Positions 41,301 to 54,300 of a DNA stretch of 64,000 nt are shown piece after piece (position 1 is the stretch's first letter; the number at the start of each line of letters is the position of its first letter). The notes under the pieces were generated by a model. It searched no databases, had not been told where the DNA came from, and saw nothing but the letters and a program-made list of their open reading frames with translations. The position numbers and the translations under genes were made by a program. This stretch comes from Apricaphanius iberus (Eukaryota > Chordata > Actinopteri > Cyprinodontiformes > Aphaniidae), in NCBI GenBank assembly GCA_028564705.1, contig JAPXFQ010002134.1:52456-116455 (forward strand), written 5' to 3'.

Positions 41301-42354
41301 AAACTGAACCCAGGTGTGATAATCCACTGTCAGGTTAGGCTTTAGCAGGGGGGCAATCACTTTGTCACAACAGGCCATGTAGGTTTGGATTTTAACTTAA
41401 AAAACTGCATTTTGTGTTTCTTTGACTAATATTTAAATTATTCTGATAATCTGAAACATTCAAATATGACAAACGTGCAAAAAACAAGAAATCAGGAAGT
41501 GGGCAAACACTTTCTCACACTTTTGATTGTACGTACAAAACTACACACAAGCAAAACACGTTTTGATGAAATGTTTCTTTTTTGTCTGTTTTTGTCTTTG
41601 CATTTGCCTCCTGGAAACTGAACTGCTACCGTTGATGCTGCTATAGAGCGCTTTTTTTGTTTCAACAGTTTATGGGTTGGAATTGAAAGCGTCTATCATA
41701 AAGAATTATCAGGTTAAAAAATAAATGTTATTAAATATTTGTATTTCTTGATTTGTGTTTCCTAAAATCTCTGTCTGAAAAAGTATCACATTAATAGAGA
41801 CAATTTTAAAAAAATTACTCTAGAACTCCTTTGGCTGTTATTTTCTGTGGAAACAAGTTTATTTGCAACGGCATGTCTTGATGTACACTAGAAATTCTAA
41901 GGATTTCAGATGATTGAACTTATTATGTTTTTGGCATAGATACAAAAGTCTAAATTAATTATATTATTCAATAGCTATATACCAATACGTCTAACAAACA
42001 CAAAAAAATGTGAAGAATTGGAAGGCCGGTTTTATTTTCTTCCATTCTTGTAACAACAAATTCAATTAACTTTTATTTCTATAGCACTAGTTCACAATAA
42101 ATGTAATCTCAGGGTAACAGATGATGTTGAATTAGATTAAAAAAGATCAATAAAACTAACATTTCAAGTTTAAAAATGAATATTTTCTGTGAAATGATAG
42201 CAGAGTTTCCATATTTTAAGTATTGGCTCATTGTATCTGTGAAGTTTAACTGGTATGAGTCCATTAGACGGTATCAGGGCTGAAACCAGTATCTGTGCAT
42301 CCCTACACTCATCTTGTACAATCTGTGGCTGCCAAATGTTTTTACCCCACTGTG

Positions 42355-42386
<32 letters not shown>

Positions 42387-45300
42387 GTTATTAGTTAGTC
42401 TTCCTGTCTGTGTTTCTGGCTCTAATGTTGAAGAACTAATGTTTATTATTGATGTCAAGATGTGAAGAAGAAATGAGAGAAAACTACAGAAAAATATATT
42501 TCAATATTCTGAAAGTTTGAAATAATAAAATACATAATTCACAAGATTTTAGAGATTATATTCTGACATGTGGACAACAGGTTGTTATTGAAGGAAATAT
42601 TTAAGAATTAGTAAAATAGGGATAAACTATCAATGATTTAACTTGAATAGAGAAAACAAACCTCAGAATCTCCACTTTACTGACTGGATTCTCCAGGATC
42701 TCACACAGATTCTTCACATCAGATTCTCCTAAGGATCCATATATGTCGATCTGATTTATCTCCAGTTCAGTCAGGGAGCTGTTGGACCTCAGAGCTGATG
42801 CCACAACTTCACATTCAGCCTGACGGAGATAACAGCCACCCAGTCTGAGATTAGAGAAGAAATGAAGTCAGTTCAAATGAAATCAGATCATCTGGATTAT
42901 AAACACAGACTAAGATAGGATAACAGTGATGTCATCATCTGATGAACATCTGAACATCAGTTTCCTGTTTGACACGAATCAGAGAATCTGTTCAGTTCAT
43001 TGGTTAGTCATGGTTCTGATCATGGTTCTGATCATAGTTCAGTTTTCTCTGCAGTATCAGAGACTCAAAGGAGCTGAAGAACCTGATGAAGAGGCTGACT
43101 GAGCTGGATGAAGGAGACTACTGCTGATTCTAGAGAGAAGAAGAAACTGCTCAGAGCTCTGACTCCGTTCATACATTTAAACACTTTAGACTTCATGATG
43201 GAATCACTAAAGTCTTGGCTCTTTACTTGGACTAGACCGTTTGGCTTGAAAATCCTTGATATCTTCTACCAAGCAGGAAGTGTGTTAGAAATGAACTGAG
43301 CAGAGCATGAAGTCCAGCCTGCTGTGGACCTCTGGTATCTCTGGGTTAGTTTAGCCAATATCTGCTCCACATGTTGCTGCAGCAGATACAATCATCATCA
43401 TCATTACATATAGTAGTAGGAGTTTATTATATAGATCTATAGTTCTCAACAGCAGGTTATTAAATGCTGCCATAGAGAAAACTGATCAGACCAAACATGA
43501 TGGACCCAGATCTGTCTTCATTCATCTGCTGGATTTGATGCTTTAACAAAGTAGAAAGAGGACAGTCGTCAAACTGCTTCAACTAAAAAGCTTCATGTTG
43601 TTCTGGTCGTCTTGGAAAGCAGCTGCAGAACCAGTCCTGGTTCTCCTTCACATCTAGATAGTCTACAGAGGAGCAGGATGAAGGTTGGTGGAGGAGGAGG
43701 ATGAAGATTAAAACGGAGGAGGAAGATATGTGAGGAGAGAAGATGAGTAGAGATGAGGAGAGGATGGATGGATTAGAGAGGGAGGTAGCAGAGAAAGAAT
43801 GAACATCCTGCAGAGGATGGAGGGAGAAAAATGCTTGCTGCTGATTGGACACAATTGTTGAACATTCATTGGTAGAAATGTGTTGAATTTCTGATGATTT
43901 TTCTATTTATAGACTGTTTTATGTAACAGATATGATGGATTAAAAACAAACTTTCCTCCTGATTTCTGACAGGAAGCAGAACCCAGGCTGGAGATCCCTG
44001 AGTTCTGGAGGATCTGACAGAAAACTGTTGATCTTAGAGGAACAAGGGACAGACTGGTGGGAAGAGGGACATATGTCTCTGTAGATGTCTGTCCATTGTC
44101 TCAGAGGAACAAAGTTCCCATCAAACCTAGACAGTGATTTTATAAAAACAGCTAAATATCCTAAAAGGTGAGTTATTGATAACGGCCCAATCAGAGAAGA
44201 GCTTTTTATTATTTCTAATGTGACTCTGGCTGATTGGATCTTTCAGAGAAAACACTAATTTTCTACAGTTCTCAAGGTTTTCTATTTATTTTAATGGAAA
44301 CTGATAAAAAGTGGAATATTTATAAAATGATAAAAATCTCCAGCAGTGCTGTCCTGGATCAGCTGAACGTTTAGATGGTTGAAAAAGTCCAAAGTATGAA
44401 GGAAGTAGTGAAAGACCAAAAAACGTCCAGAAGCAACTTGGAGAAGAAGAAGAAACAGGAGGACAATAGTGCTGAGTCAGCATTCACACCATGAAGACAT
44501 CTGGACTCACCGAGCCTTTCTGCAGTTCCTCACAGCTGGAATCAGTCTCTGTCGTCCACTTGCTGATGTGTTGTACTTCTCCAGGTCCAACTCATCCAGA
44601 ACCTCCTCTGACATCTGCAGCATGAAGGCCAGAGCTGAACACTGGATCTCTGAGAGCTTCTTCTCTGATCTGTTCTCTGATTTCAGGAACTGTTGGATCT
44701 CCTGATAAAATGAGGGGACCTTCATCTCCATCAGACAGTGGAAGATGTTGATGCTTCTGTCTGGAGAGATATAACCAGTGTTCATCTTCTTCAGATTCTC
44801 AATGATTCTCTGGATGGTTTCTGGATCGTTCTCTGTCTGACCCAGCAGGCCTCCTAAGAGTCTCTGGTTGGATTCCACAGAGAGGCCATGAAGGAAGCGA
44901 ACAAACAGGTCCAGGTGGCCATTTTTACTGCTGAGGGATTTATCCATGGCTTTCTTCATAAAGTCCTCCAGAGATGTTTCTCTGTAGTCTTCTCCCAGGA
45001 ACTTGTTGATCTCCTCTGTGTTCCTGGTGGTGAAACAGTGGAACATGTAGACTGCAGCCAGAAACTCCTGGATGCTCAGATGAACAAAGCAGTAGACTGG
45101 TTTCTTGAACATCACACTCTCTCTTCTGAAGATCTCTGTACAAACTCCTGAGTACACCGAGGCCTCTGTGACATCCAGACCACACTGCTCCAGGTCTTCT
45201 TGGTAGAACATGATGTTTCCTTTCTCCAGATGTTCCAACGCCAGCCTCCCCAGCTTCAGAAGAACTTCCCTGTCAGGCTCCACCAGCTCCTGTGGACTTG

Positions 45301-48300
45301 TCTCATGTCCTCCATGGTACTTGTTCTTCTTCCTCTGTGTCTGGACCAGCAGGAAGTGTGAGTACATGTCAGTCATGGTCTTGGGCAGCTCTCCTCTCTG
45401 CTCTGTGGTCAACATGTTCTCCAGAACTGTAGCAGTGATCCAGCAGAAGACTGGGATTGCACACATGATGTGGAGGCTCCTGCAGGTCTTGATGTGGGAG
45501 ATGATTCTGCTGGACAGCTCTTCATCACTGAACCTCCTCCTGAAGTATTCCTCCTTCTGGGTGTCGGTGAAGCCTCGTACTTCTGTTACCCTGGTAACAC
45601 ATGAAGGAGGGATCTGATTGGCTGCTGCAGGTCTGGAAGTTATCCAGATGAGAGCCGAGGGAAGCAGGTTTCCCTGGATGAGGTTTATCAGCAGAACGTT
45701 GACTGATGACTTCTGTGTGACGTCAGAAACCAGCCGACTGTTGTTGAAGTCCAGAGAAAGTCTGCTTTCATCCAGACCATCAAAGATGAAGAGAAGTTTC
45801 CAGACAGCCAGCTTCTCTGCTGGGACCTTCTGGAGTGTTGGATGGAAAACATGGAGCAGCGTGAGAAGACTGTGCTGCTCATCTCTGATCAAGTTCAGCT
45901 CCCTGAAGGAAAGCAGAACCACCACATGGACATCTTGGTTCTCCAAGCCCTCTGCCCAGTCCAGAGTGAACTTCTGCACTGAGAAGGTTTTTCCAACACC
46001 AGCGACACCGTTGGTCAGAACCACTCTGATGGCTCCATGTTGGTCAGGTAAGGCTTTAAAGATGTCCTGGTACCTGATTGGACGGTCATGGAGCCTCTGG
46101 ATCTTGGAAACTCTCTCCAGCTGCTTCACCTCATGTTGGGTATTAACCTCTTCACTCTGTCCCTCTGTGATGTAGAGATCAGTGTAGATCCTGTTGAGGA
46201 GGGTTCTACTTCCTGTTTCATCACTTCCTTCAGTCACACTTTCACATCTCCTCAGACTGATCTTATGTTCCTCTAAAACCTCCTGCAGACCAACATCTGC
46301 TGAAACACAGAAAAAAAGACAACTGAAGTAAAAACGGGATTTAGTGATTAAACTGGAACAGAACCATCTGGAACAGTAGAAGGTGTCATCATTATAAGGT
46401 ATCTGACTTCACATGATGAGATGCTCAACAGCCAGTATATGTTCACTGTCAGCATCTGATTCACAGAGCAGATCAGATGAAGAAATACTGACAGAAACAC
46501 CAACATTAAATCCATTAGCTTAAAGAAAGATGAACTCTTTGCATCATGTCACCATTGTCCTCATTTCACTATTTCTATCTGACCTTCTGCTACAAACAGC
46601 AACTACAGAAGAGGCAGAGACAAAGAAATATGTTTCCTCCCAGCATTTCCCAGAACTTAATGAAGGAAATCTATAAGTAAAGCTCTAATCTGCTAGAGAA
46701 TCAGCACATTGGATCAGGTAGTGTTCACGTTTAAAATGGCTTTTCTCACTCAGACTGGATGTTTTTAAAGAACAATTACAGACAGGAAATGACCTGGGAC
46801 TGATTTGGCCTTTTAGGACAAAAAAATATATTGTTATAATTATTGCATGTTGTTCTGCAAAATATCTAAACTATAATCTGTGATATATTGTCAGACTTTC
46901 CTTCCCTCTTCCTGTAAAAGCAGCAGGTTGATTTTTCCACCGTTTGTCTTCATGAATTAAAGTTACCTCCATTTTTAACGAGATGTTTACTTTTTAATTT
47001 ATTTAACACAAAAGGATGTAAACAGAGACAGCAAACCCAGTAAGTTGTTGGGTCTAAAACTTGCTGGGGACAGAACAGGTGATAATAAATCCCACCTGAA
47101 TCTGCTGGCTAAGGATAAACATAAATACAGTAAGATTGTTATTCACGCTGGTGGTGATCACACCCAGTTACACCAATCCAAAGTCACTAAAATTAGTGTT
47201 GCTTCGGTGTGTAAGTTTGCTAAAAAGATGTGGGACTGTGTAATCTTTTCTGGTCTCCTGTCCGATCAGACCAGTGATAACATGTTTAGCCGCATGCTGT
47301 CATTTAATCGATGGTTGTCTGAGTGGTGTCCAGCAAACAACATGGGCTACATTGATAATTGGAAAACTTTCTGGGGAAAACCTGGTCTGATCCGGAGAGA
47401 TGGCATCCATCCGTCTTTTGAAGGAGCAGCTCTTCTTTCTAGGAATCTGGACAGATTTATTAGTCCTTCAAAACACTGACAAACCAGGGTCCAGACCAGG
47501 AAGCAGAGTCGTAGTTTAACCCACCTCTCTGCAGCTTCTGTACTGTTACCCACTCAATACCCCATTGAGACGGTGTTTTACCCACGGCCAAAATTAATAG
47601 ACTGAAAGTTAACATTAGAAAAGCAAACTATAAAAAATCTCATTAAGATAAATATGACTTTGACTAGACAGAAAAATAAAACAATTAAATCAGAATCAGA
47701 ATCAGCTTTTAAAAATCTGGTTTATTGAACCTAAGATCCCTCTCCTCAAACAGTTTATTAGTAAATGACTTGATTTTTTGATAAAAATTTTATATGTCTT
47801 GTCTCTCAGAAACCTGGCTACAGCAGGAATATTATGTTAGTGAATACGAGTCAACTCCTGTTAAAGGGGAGTTTTTCCTCTCTACTGTCGCTACATGTTT
47901 GCTCACCATGAGAGATTGCTTAGAGGTTTGTGGTGTTTGGAGTCTGCTTGTTCAGAGCACAACTTGATGCAATCTGCTGGGTTTCCTTAAATAGAAAACT
48001 TTTAAACTGACGGGAACATTTGTATAATTGTATTGAAATTATTTTTCTTGTAAAGTTCCTTGAGAATAAATCTGTTTTGAATAGGCAATATATATATAAA
48101 CTGAAATAAATTAAATCAAACATAAATGTTTCAGTTCCACCAGCTGCAAAATACAGAAACTTATTTGAAATAATTGATCCCAGAAATACTTTGAAAACCT
48201 TCAATCTCTAAATCCTAATTTAACTTGGTTCAACAGATAGAAGGAACCTCTGATTGGAGATGTTCAGGCTTACCTGGTGAACAGCTGCTCTGATTGGTTC

Positions 48301-51300
48301 TCAGCGGTCCAGCTCCTGATGGATCAGACTGCTCCTCCATGTGATCGCTGCTCTTCCATCTGTGAAGACATTTCTTCATCACTGAAATAGTTCACTAAAA
48401 ACAGGATGGGGCTGTCCTCCTGAAGATGAAGATTTTAATGAAGGTCAACCACAGATTAAAGATCAGACGCTGGGTAAGAACACAACCTCAGAATATGGAT
48501 GATGGCTGATTTGAGTTATTTCAGTGTATTATATATGGTATCATGGTCAATTTTTCTTTTGTTTTTTGTCAATCTGAAATCTTTTTATGACAATAATCAT
48601 TATTCTGTCTGATCTAGAGTAGAAAACAGCTTCAGTCAGAGGCTGAAAAAGACCAAATAGAGATTTAATCCAGACTGCAGTGTAGAAAGATGTATCCTTC
48701 TTTCATGGAGGAACACAAATAATCAGACTCAGCCTCAGTGCATTTATCTCTGGCCTTCATAAAGAGCCTTGTACTGTGAAAGTTCATTATTTAGACAAAA
48801 GTAATAAGTTATTCAAAGTTCATTTCTTTATTCATCATCTAAGTTTGGCTGATTCAATCTGACTTCATGATGATCCTAGGGTTTTCTAGGTTCAGTTTGT
48901 AGTTGAAGTTCTGAAATATTGTTTGCAGTTATAGTCTTTAGTTACAGTTCATCTTTATTGAGCCCATTTCCTGTTTGATTTAGTTGGGCTGGTTCCTTTT
49001 AAGAACTTGTAATGGATCCAGTTCAGCTCCAGTTCGCCTGAGCTGAACTGATGCAGAGGTCACCTACGGGCCTGATGCAGACTCGATTCGACAAGATGGA
49101 AATGGGAAAGAAGAACTGTTTGAAGATGAAGTAGGTATGGAATTGCTGAATGACCTCGAGTTATATAATTAATTAGTTTACAGGTGTATGACGACTTCAT
49201 TTAAATCACTTTGTGAATTAGGTTGTCTGATGTTTTTCCCTGTGACTGATGTATTGTATTTTTCTATGGAGGTTTAGCGGTCTCATCCCAGAGATGACAG
49301 AGAAAAGAGGGGTTTGATTTGATTTTTCATTTTTATCTTTATTTTTTTCTTATATTCTTCATTCAATCATTTTCAAGTAAATTTGTTTTTGTTGGTTGTT
49401 TTGTTTTTTTACATTTTTTAGTTACATTTTAAATTTGTATTATTCATTTATTATTCCATTTCATTTATTCAAATCAATTTCATTTACAGTAATGTTTTTT
49501 TAGTTTTAGTCCTTTATTCAGTTAAGTTTTGATATTTGTTTTGTTCTTTAGTTTTTCATACTTAGTTTTTAGTTAAGAATGAAAAAGGGGGATGAAAGAT
49601 TTTTAGATTTTTACTTTTTTGTCTTGATTTTTAACATGTTTAATCATTAGAATCTTATTGAATATAATATTTTTTCCCTGTTTGTTTTATATTATGGTTG
49701 ATTACTGCTGATTTGTTCTTTTGTATAACCTCTTAAAGGGTCACTGTGGTGCTGAGCAAAGAGTGTCTGATCTTGATTTTGAGGTTCACGCTATGGATGG
49801 CTGACTCATTTAAGGGAAGAGTACATGTTTCAATTTATATTTAGAATTGTTTTGATTTTCGTTGTGTACTGGATTGATACTGCCTAACATTGTGCCCCTT
49901 TTCTTTGTTTTGCAGTTACGTTTATGCATCCTGACTAATGAGGAACCAAACAGGAGTGACACCTTGGGGCTAGGGGCCGTCTCATACTTTTGCCCGCCTG
50001 TCGTGAGCAAGGACAACACGACCATAGTTGGGAGGTTGCTTATCTTACGCCCTAGCGGGATTTTTGTATGGGATGCTGTTATGAAGTTCAGATAATGTCA
50101 TTAAGATGGATGCTTAGATAAGATAATTTAGTTAAATATGATTCAATGTGACATGTAATAATTGAAATTATTTGAACCACTTTTATTGTCTTTCTTTTTG
50201 AATGCTGCCCGTCTCTTAGGTTAGTAATTGTTATTGTTGATTGTTGATTTCCCTTAGTATTTTGATTTATCTTTGAGATTAGATAAATGGGTAGGAGACT
50301 GTGATCGAGAAATGTATTATTATGATTAATCTTTTAGTATTATTAACACTGAGAGCAGAGGAGCCAGACAACGGGTATTGAGTTCGAGGTTAGAGAAGAC
50401 ATCACTGCCTGAGAAAATATTGATTCTTCTTACAAACTTAGTTTTGAGAGTTTCTCTTATTGTGTTACATATAACCCAAGCTATTGCCATTTTTTTGTAT
50501 ATGTCAAAAGTCACTTATTCACAGCTAAAGAGCCAGATGTCTTCATCCGGAGATATCCCCACCCTGAGATTAATAGTTTTGTCTTCAAAGTTATAGAGGC
50601 AAGGTTGCTGAACTTTATAAATACTTATTTTCATCTGAGCTTGTTAGGTAGTTGGGTAGTAGGGGGGTAGTTAGGAGGGAGGAGGTAAGAGTAGGTAGGG
50701 GGGCATTCAGCATTCACTGTGATCTGTACTGTTCTCCTGTATGATCAATTCAACTTTTATTAAAACCTCCAAACGCTTAAAGGAATCTCTCTCATCTTTA
50801 TTAAGAGTCTTAAATGCCATTACAGTGTTATCGGAGACTTTTGGAGAAATGATGTAATAGATTCTGTCTAAAATAAACAAAAGCATATATCAGTGGTTTT
50901 ACTCAGAGCTCAGTCACTCACACTCCACACAGTGGATAACGTACCAGATGTTAAACAGTCATCATGTCTCAGTAGAAACTAGATACTCCAAAATACAGAC
51001 AGTGTGAATGAAAGCCTGTATTAAAAGGCTGGTTGAAGCCATTTATTGGATATGGTACATTGGTATATTGCCTGTATCTTAAGGATGATGTTTATGCCAA
51101 AATTAGTCATAAAAAATAGAGAAAACCCTTTTGTCTTTGGAGGAGGTGAAGTTATTGTCTACTAATTATTATTGAGCTAAACATCCCAACATATCATGAT
51201 AATGATTTGAGGCCATATGCCTAGCCCTACCATCATTTACTAAAAACATATTTAAAAGTATTCAGACTTCAGTCTCATTCAGAGTCATTTAGTAACTTTT

Positions 51301-54300
51301 AGGGTGGCTAATATCTCCTTCCACGCTGAGGAGTGGAGTTGGTAACTCTGCTTCCATTAAGCCACTTAGACCCGACATTGTCAGCTAGGATCAGTTTAGT
51401 TGTATGGAGGGTTTGAGTCGACTGCCTGATGTTCAGGTTTTAAAGATCTTTTGGTCTTTGGACCACTGCTTTACACTGTTTAAATAAACAATTTTATACA
51501 ATCTGATATTGGTAAACAATAAAAATTCATCAACTTTTTAGAAGGACCTTCATATTTTATGTATCTAAATATCTGGAATAACTGATAAATTTTAAATTTT
51601 GCTTTTCTTTCTGCTGGAGCACTCTAATCCCTAGTTGATCTTACTTTACTGCTTTTGGTGCATATTTTATTGCACGTTTAGTTTTATCCCTGTATTTGTT
51701 GTTTTTATTTGTGTACAGCACTTTGGTCTGCAGTATCGCAGTTTTTAAATGTGCTTTATAAATAAATGATGATGATGATTAGTTACGTTTAGAACTGGTA
51801 ACTAGGAACACAAAGTTGGCCTGCTATGATCTTATGGTGTTAAATCCATCTGGTTTGAGCAGAAGGTGACGCTGCCAGAAGATTCTAAAGTTTGCAATAA
51901 AGTTCACTGAGCTGTTGGAAGAAACCATTCTGCTGATTTCTGACAGTGAGTCCAATCACTGGGGATTTAGTTTAACATCTGAACAACCGCTGGGATTTAT
52001 CAAGCTGGAAGCAGAGAAGATGACTGAAACTGTTTCTAATTAGTTTGATGCTGAAGTGAAACAATCTGAACAAACCAGTGACACCCTGAACATCAACCAG
52101 TTAATATTAGATCTATTATATTTCTGCAGAGTCACATGAATCAGTTAGAAATAAGTTTCTTACTTTATGTCTGAGGGTCCAGGTTCTCTGAAGTCTGGAG
52201 GTTTTCTTATTGAGCCATCACTCCTCATAGACGGACAGCTGGATCCTGGAGGTTCTGCTCTCTGTCTGTGGTTCTGACCTCTGAAACACAAACATGTTGT
52301 TATTCAGATCACATCAATCAGTGAGAAACTCTGATAAAACCACTGAAGAAGCTGCAGAGTGACTAACAAAGAAGATAATGTGGTCGTTTTCAGAGACACT
52401 TTGGATAATCAATAAGGATGTCCTGATCTCCAGATCGGATTGGGGGGATAATTTCACATTTTTCAGTGATTGGAGATCGGCTATAGGCTATTAGCTGAAG
52501 AATTGTCCCGATTTTGACAAAAGTACCTCCTAATTACATTTGGCGGTGACGTGGCAATAATTTAAATCTCCGTAGCGGAGCGAACAAAGACTCCTAATGG
52601 CTGCAAATCAGCACAGCAGGTTTAACACAATTCTGATATGGGTTGGTGTCCCCAACGTCCAGGTTCCCCAAAGGTTCTGGCGTCTCATTTATAAACGTTG
52701 CGTACGCACAAAACGGGGCCTGAAACTGGCATACGCCACTTTCAAAGCAAAAGTTGTGATTTATGAAATGTGCGAACCTGTACGCCAACTCTGACCCGTG
52801 CGTACGGACATTTTGGAGACGAGGGAATTGACAACGCAGTTGGTGAGGTGGTGAACTGCAGCCAGACCGCATATTACTCCTCTCAAACGTATCATTTCAC
52901 CTCACAGCAAACATTAATTATGGATTCATGTTATTATAAACATGCAAGCCAGCAATGATATCTATATTGTAGCTTTGCAGTGAGCTATAGCTCTTCTAAA
53001 AACATTTTTCAATATTAAAATAGATACATAAAATTTATCTCAAAACCTTAAACTGTGTGCCAATTAATAAATGGAATCATCTGCCGACCCTGAGCGCAAA
53101 AATGCCTGCAGTCTTGGATGGGATCATTAAAATGAGCAGGCGATACATCACGTTTCCATATACTGTGGGGGAGCAGGTTTAAATTAAGATGCAATTTGCA
53201 GCACTGTCCGGTTTCCCAAACACAATCGGCGCAATTGACTGCACCCATATAACTACAAGGGCCCCGTCCGAGGAAATTCCCCTCCCTCCTGGCCTACCCC
53301 CTCCCCAGCATGAGAACCCCGACCCACAGCTACCTCCTCCTCGACAGGAAGCCTTCACCCAGGGAGCAAGGATCGGCCAGGATGTAAAAATTGTTTTAAT
53401 TGATTGTATAATATTAGGTTAGGTCAAATGAACTGATCTTAGGATTCCTACTTGTGTATTGCCATGGAAACAACCCTCTGTGCACTGGATATCCTGACAT
53501 ATCCTAAGATTGAGCATGTCCTAGCAGACGAAGATGCCTGAGAGTCTGGAGACTTTACCATGGAGAAATATTTACTGATATGTTGTAGAAAATAGCAAGG
53601 TTGTCTAAATCTATAAAAAGTGTGGTCTGCCTGATTGATCCCTCGCTGTCCAGAATTCAAGAACCTTCATCACGGGAAAAAAGTGCATTACTGTAGGTTA
53701 AACATGGATAAAAAAATAGCTGGCTGGTTTAGACAGATGTGAGGCATCTGTCGCCTGGAGTTTCTAGCATCAGACTGTCCAAATAAGGTCGACCATTAAA
53801 TTCAAAATTGGCTATGAATATTAAAACACGTTCGTTTCTGGGTACCCAAACTAATTGATTCCTTTTTGGGGAAGTCTTAAAAAGGCTGAGCAATGAAAGT
53901 AACGATATAACGTATAAAAATATACAAAATTTCAGTCAACAAATAAAAGAAAACCTTACTTACTGGACGTTTAGCGTCATACACTTGCGGCAACGTGATA
54001 CAAGCTGATCTTTTTCAATCCATAAGGGTCTTATAAGAGTCTCCATTTGAAGTTGACAGCCCATTATAAAAATAAATCCTTGAAATTTAATAAAATTCAG
54101 TTTAAAAGTGACAAACGCGTACTGGCATCCATTTCCTGATTTTACAGAGGAAGCGATGTTTGACCTCCAATGTCACTTCCTGCCAGCGCGTCACAAACAT
54201 ATCTTTAATTTCTTTTTGATAAATAGTAACTGAGTCAGAGTTATGCTGAACTGCCTTTATGAAACCAAAATACCAGAGTTTCCCTCATTGCAGGCTTAAC

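Noticed and set aside
43583..43852. Ser-rich minus-strand frame as an extra NLR exon
   Set aside because: Low complexity, no LRR pattern, and exons 4 and 5 already join in phase across it.
45618..46175. Plus-strand 185-codon open frame
   Set aside because: Antisense shadow of the intact FISNA-NACHT exon.
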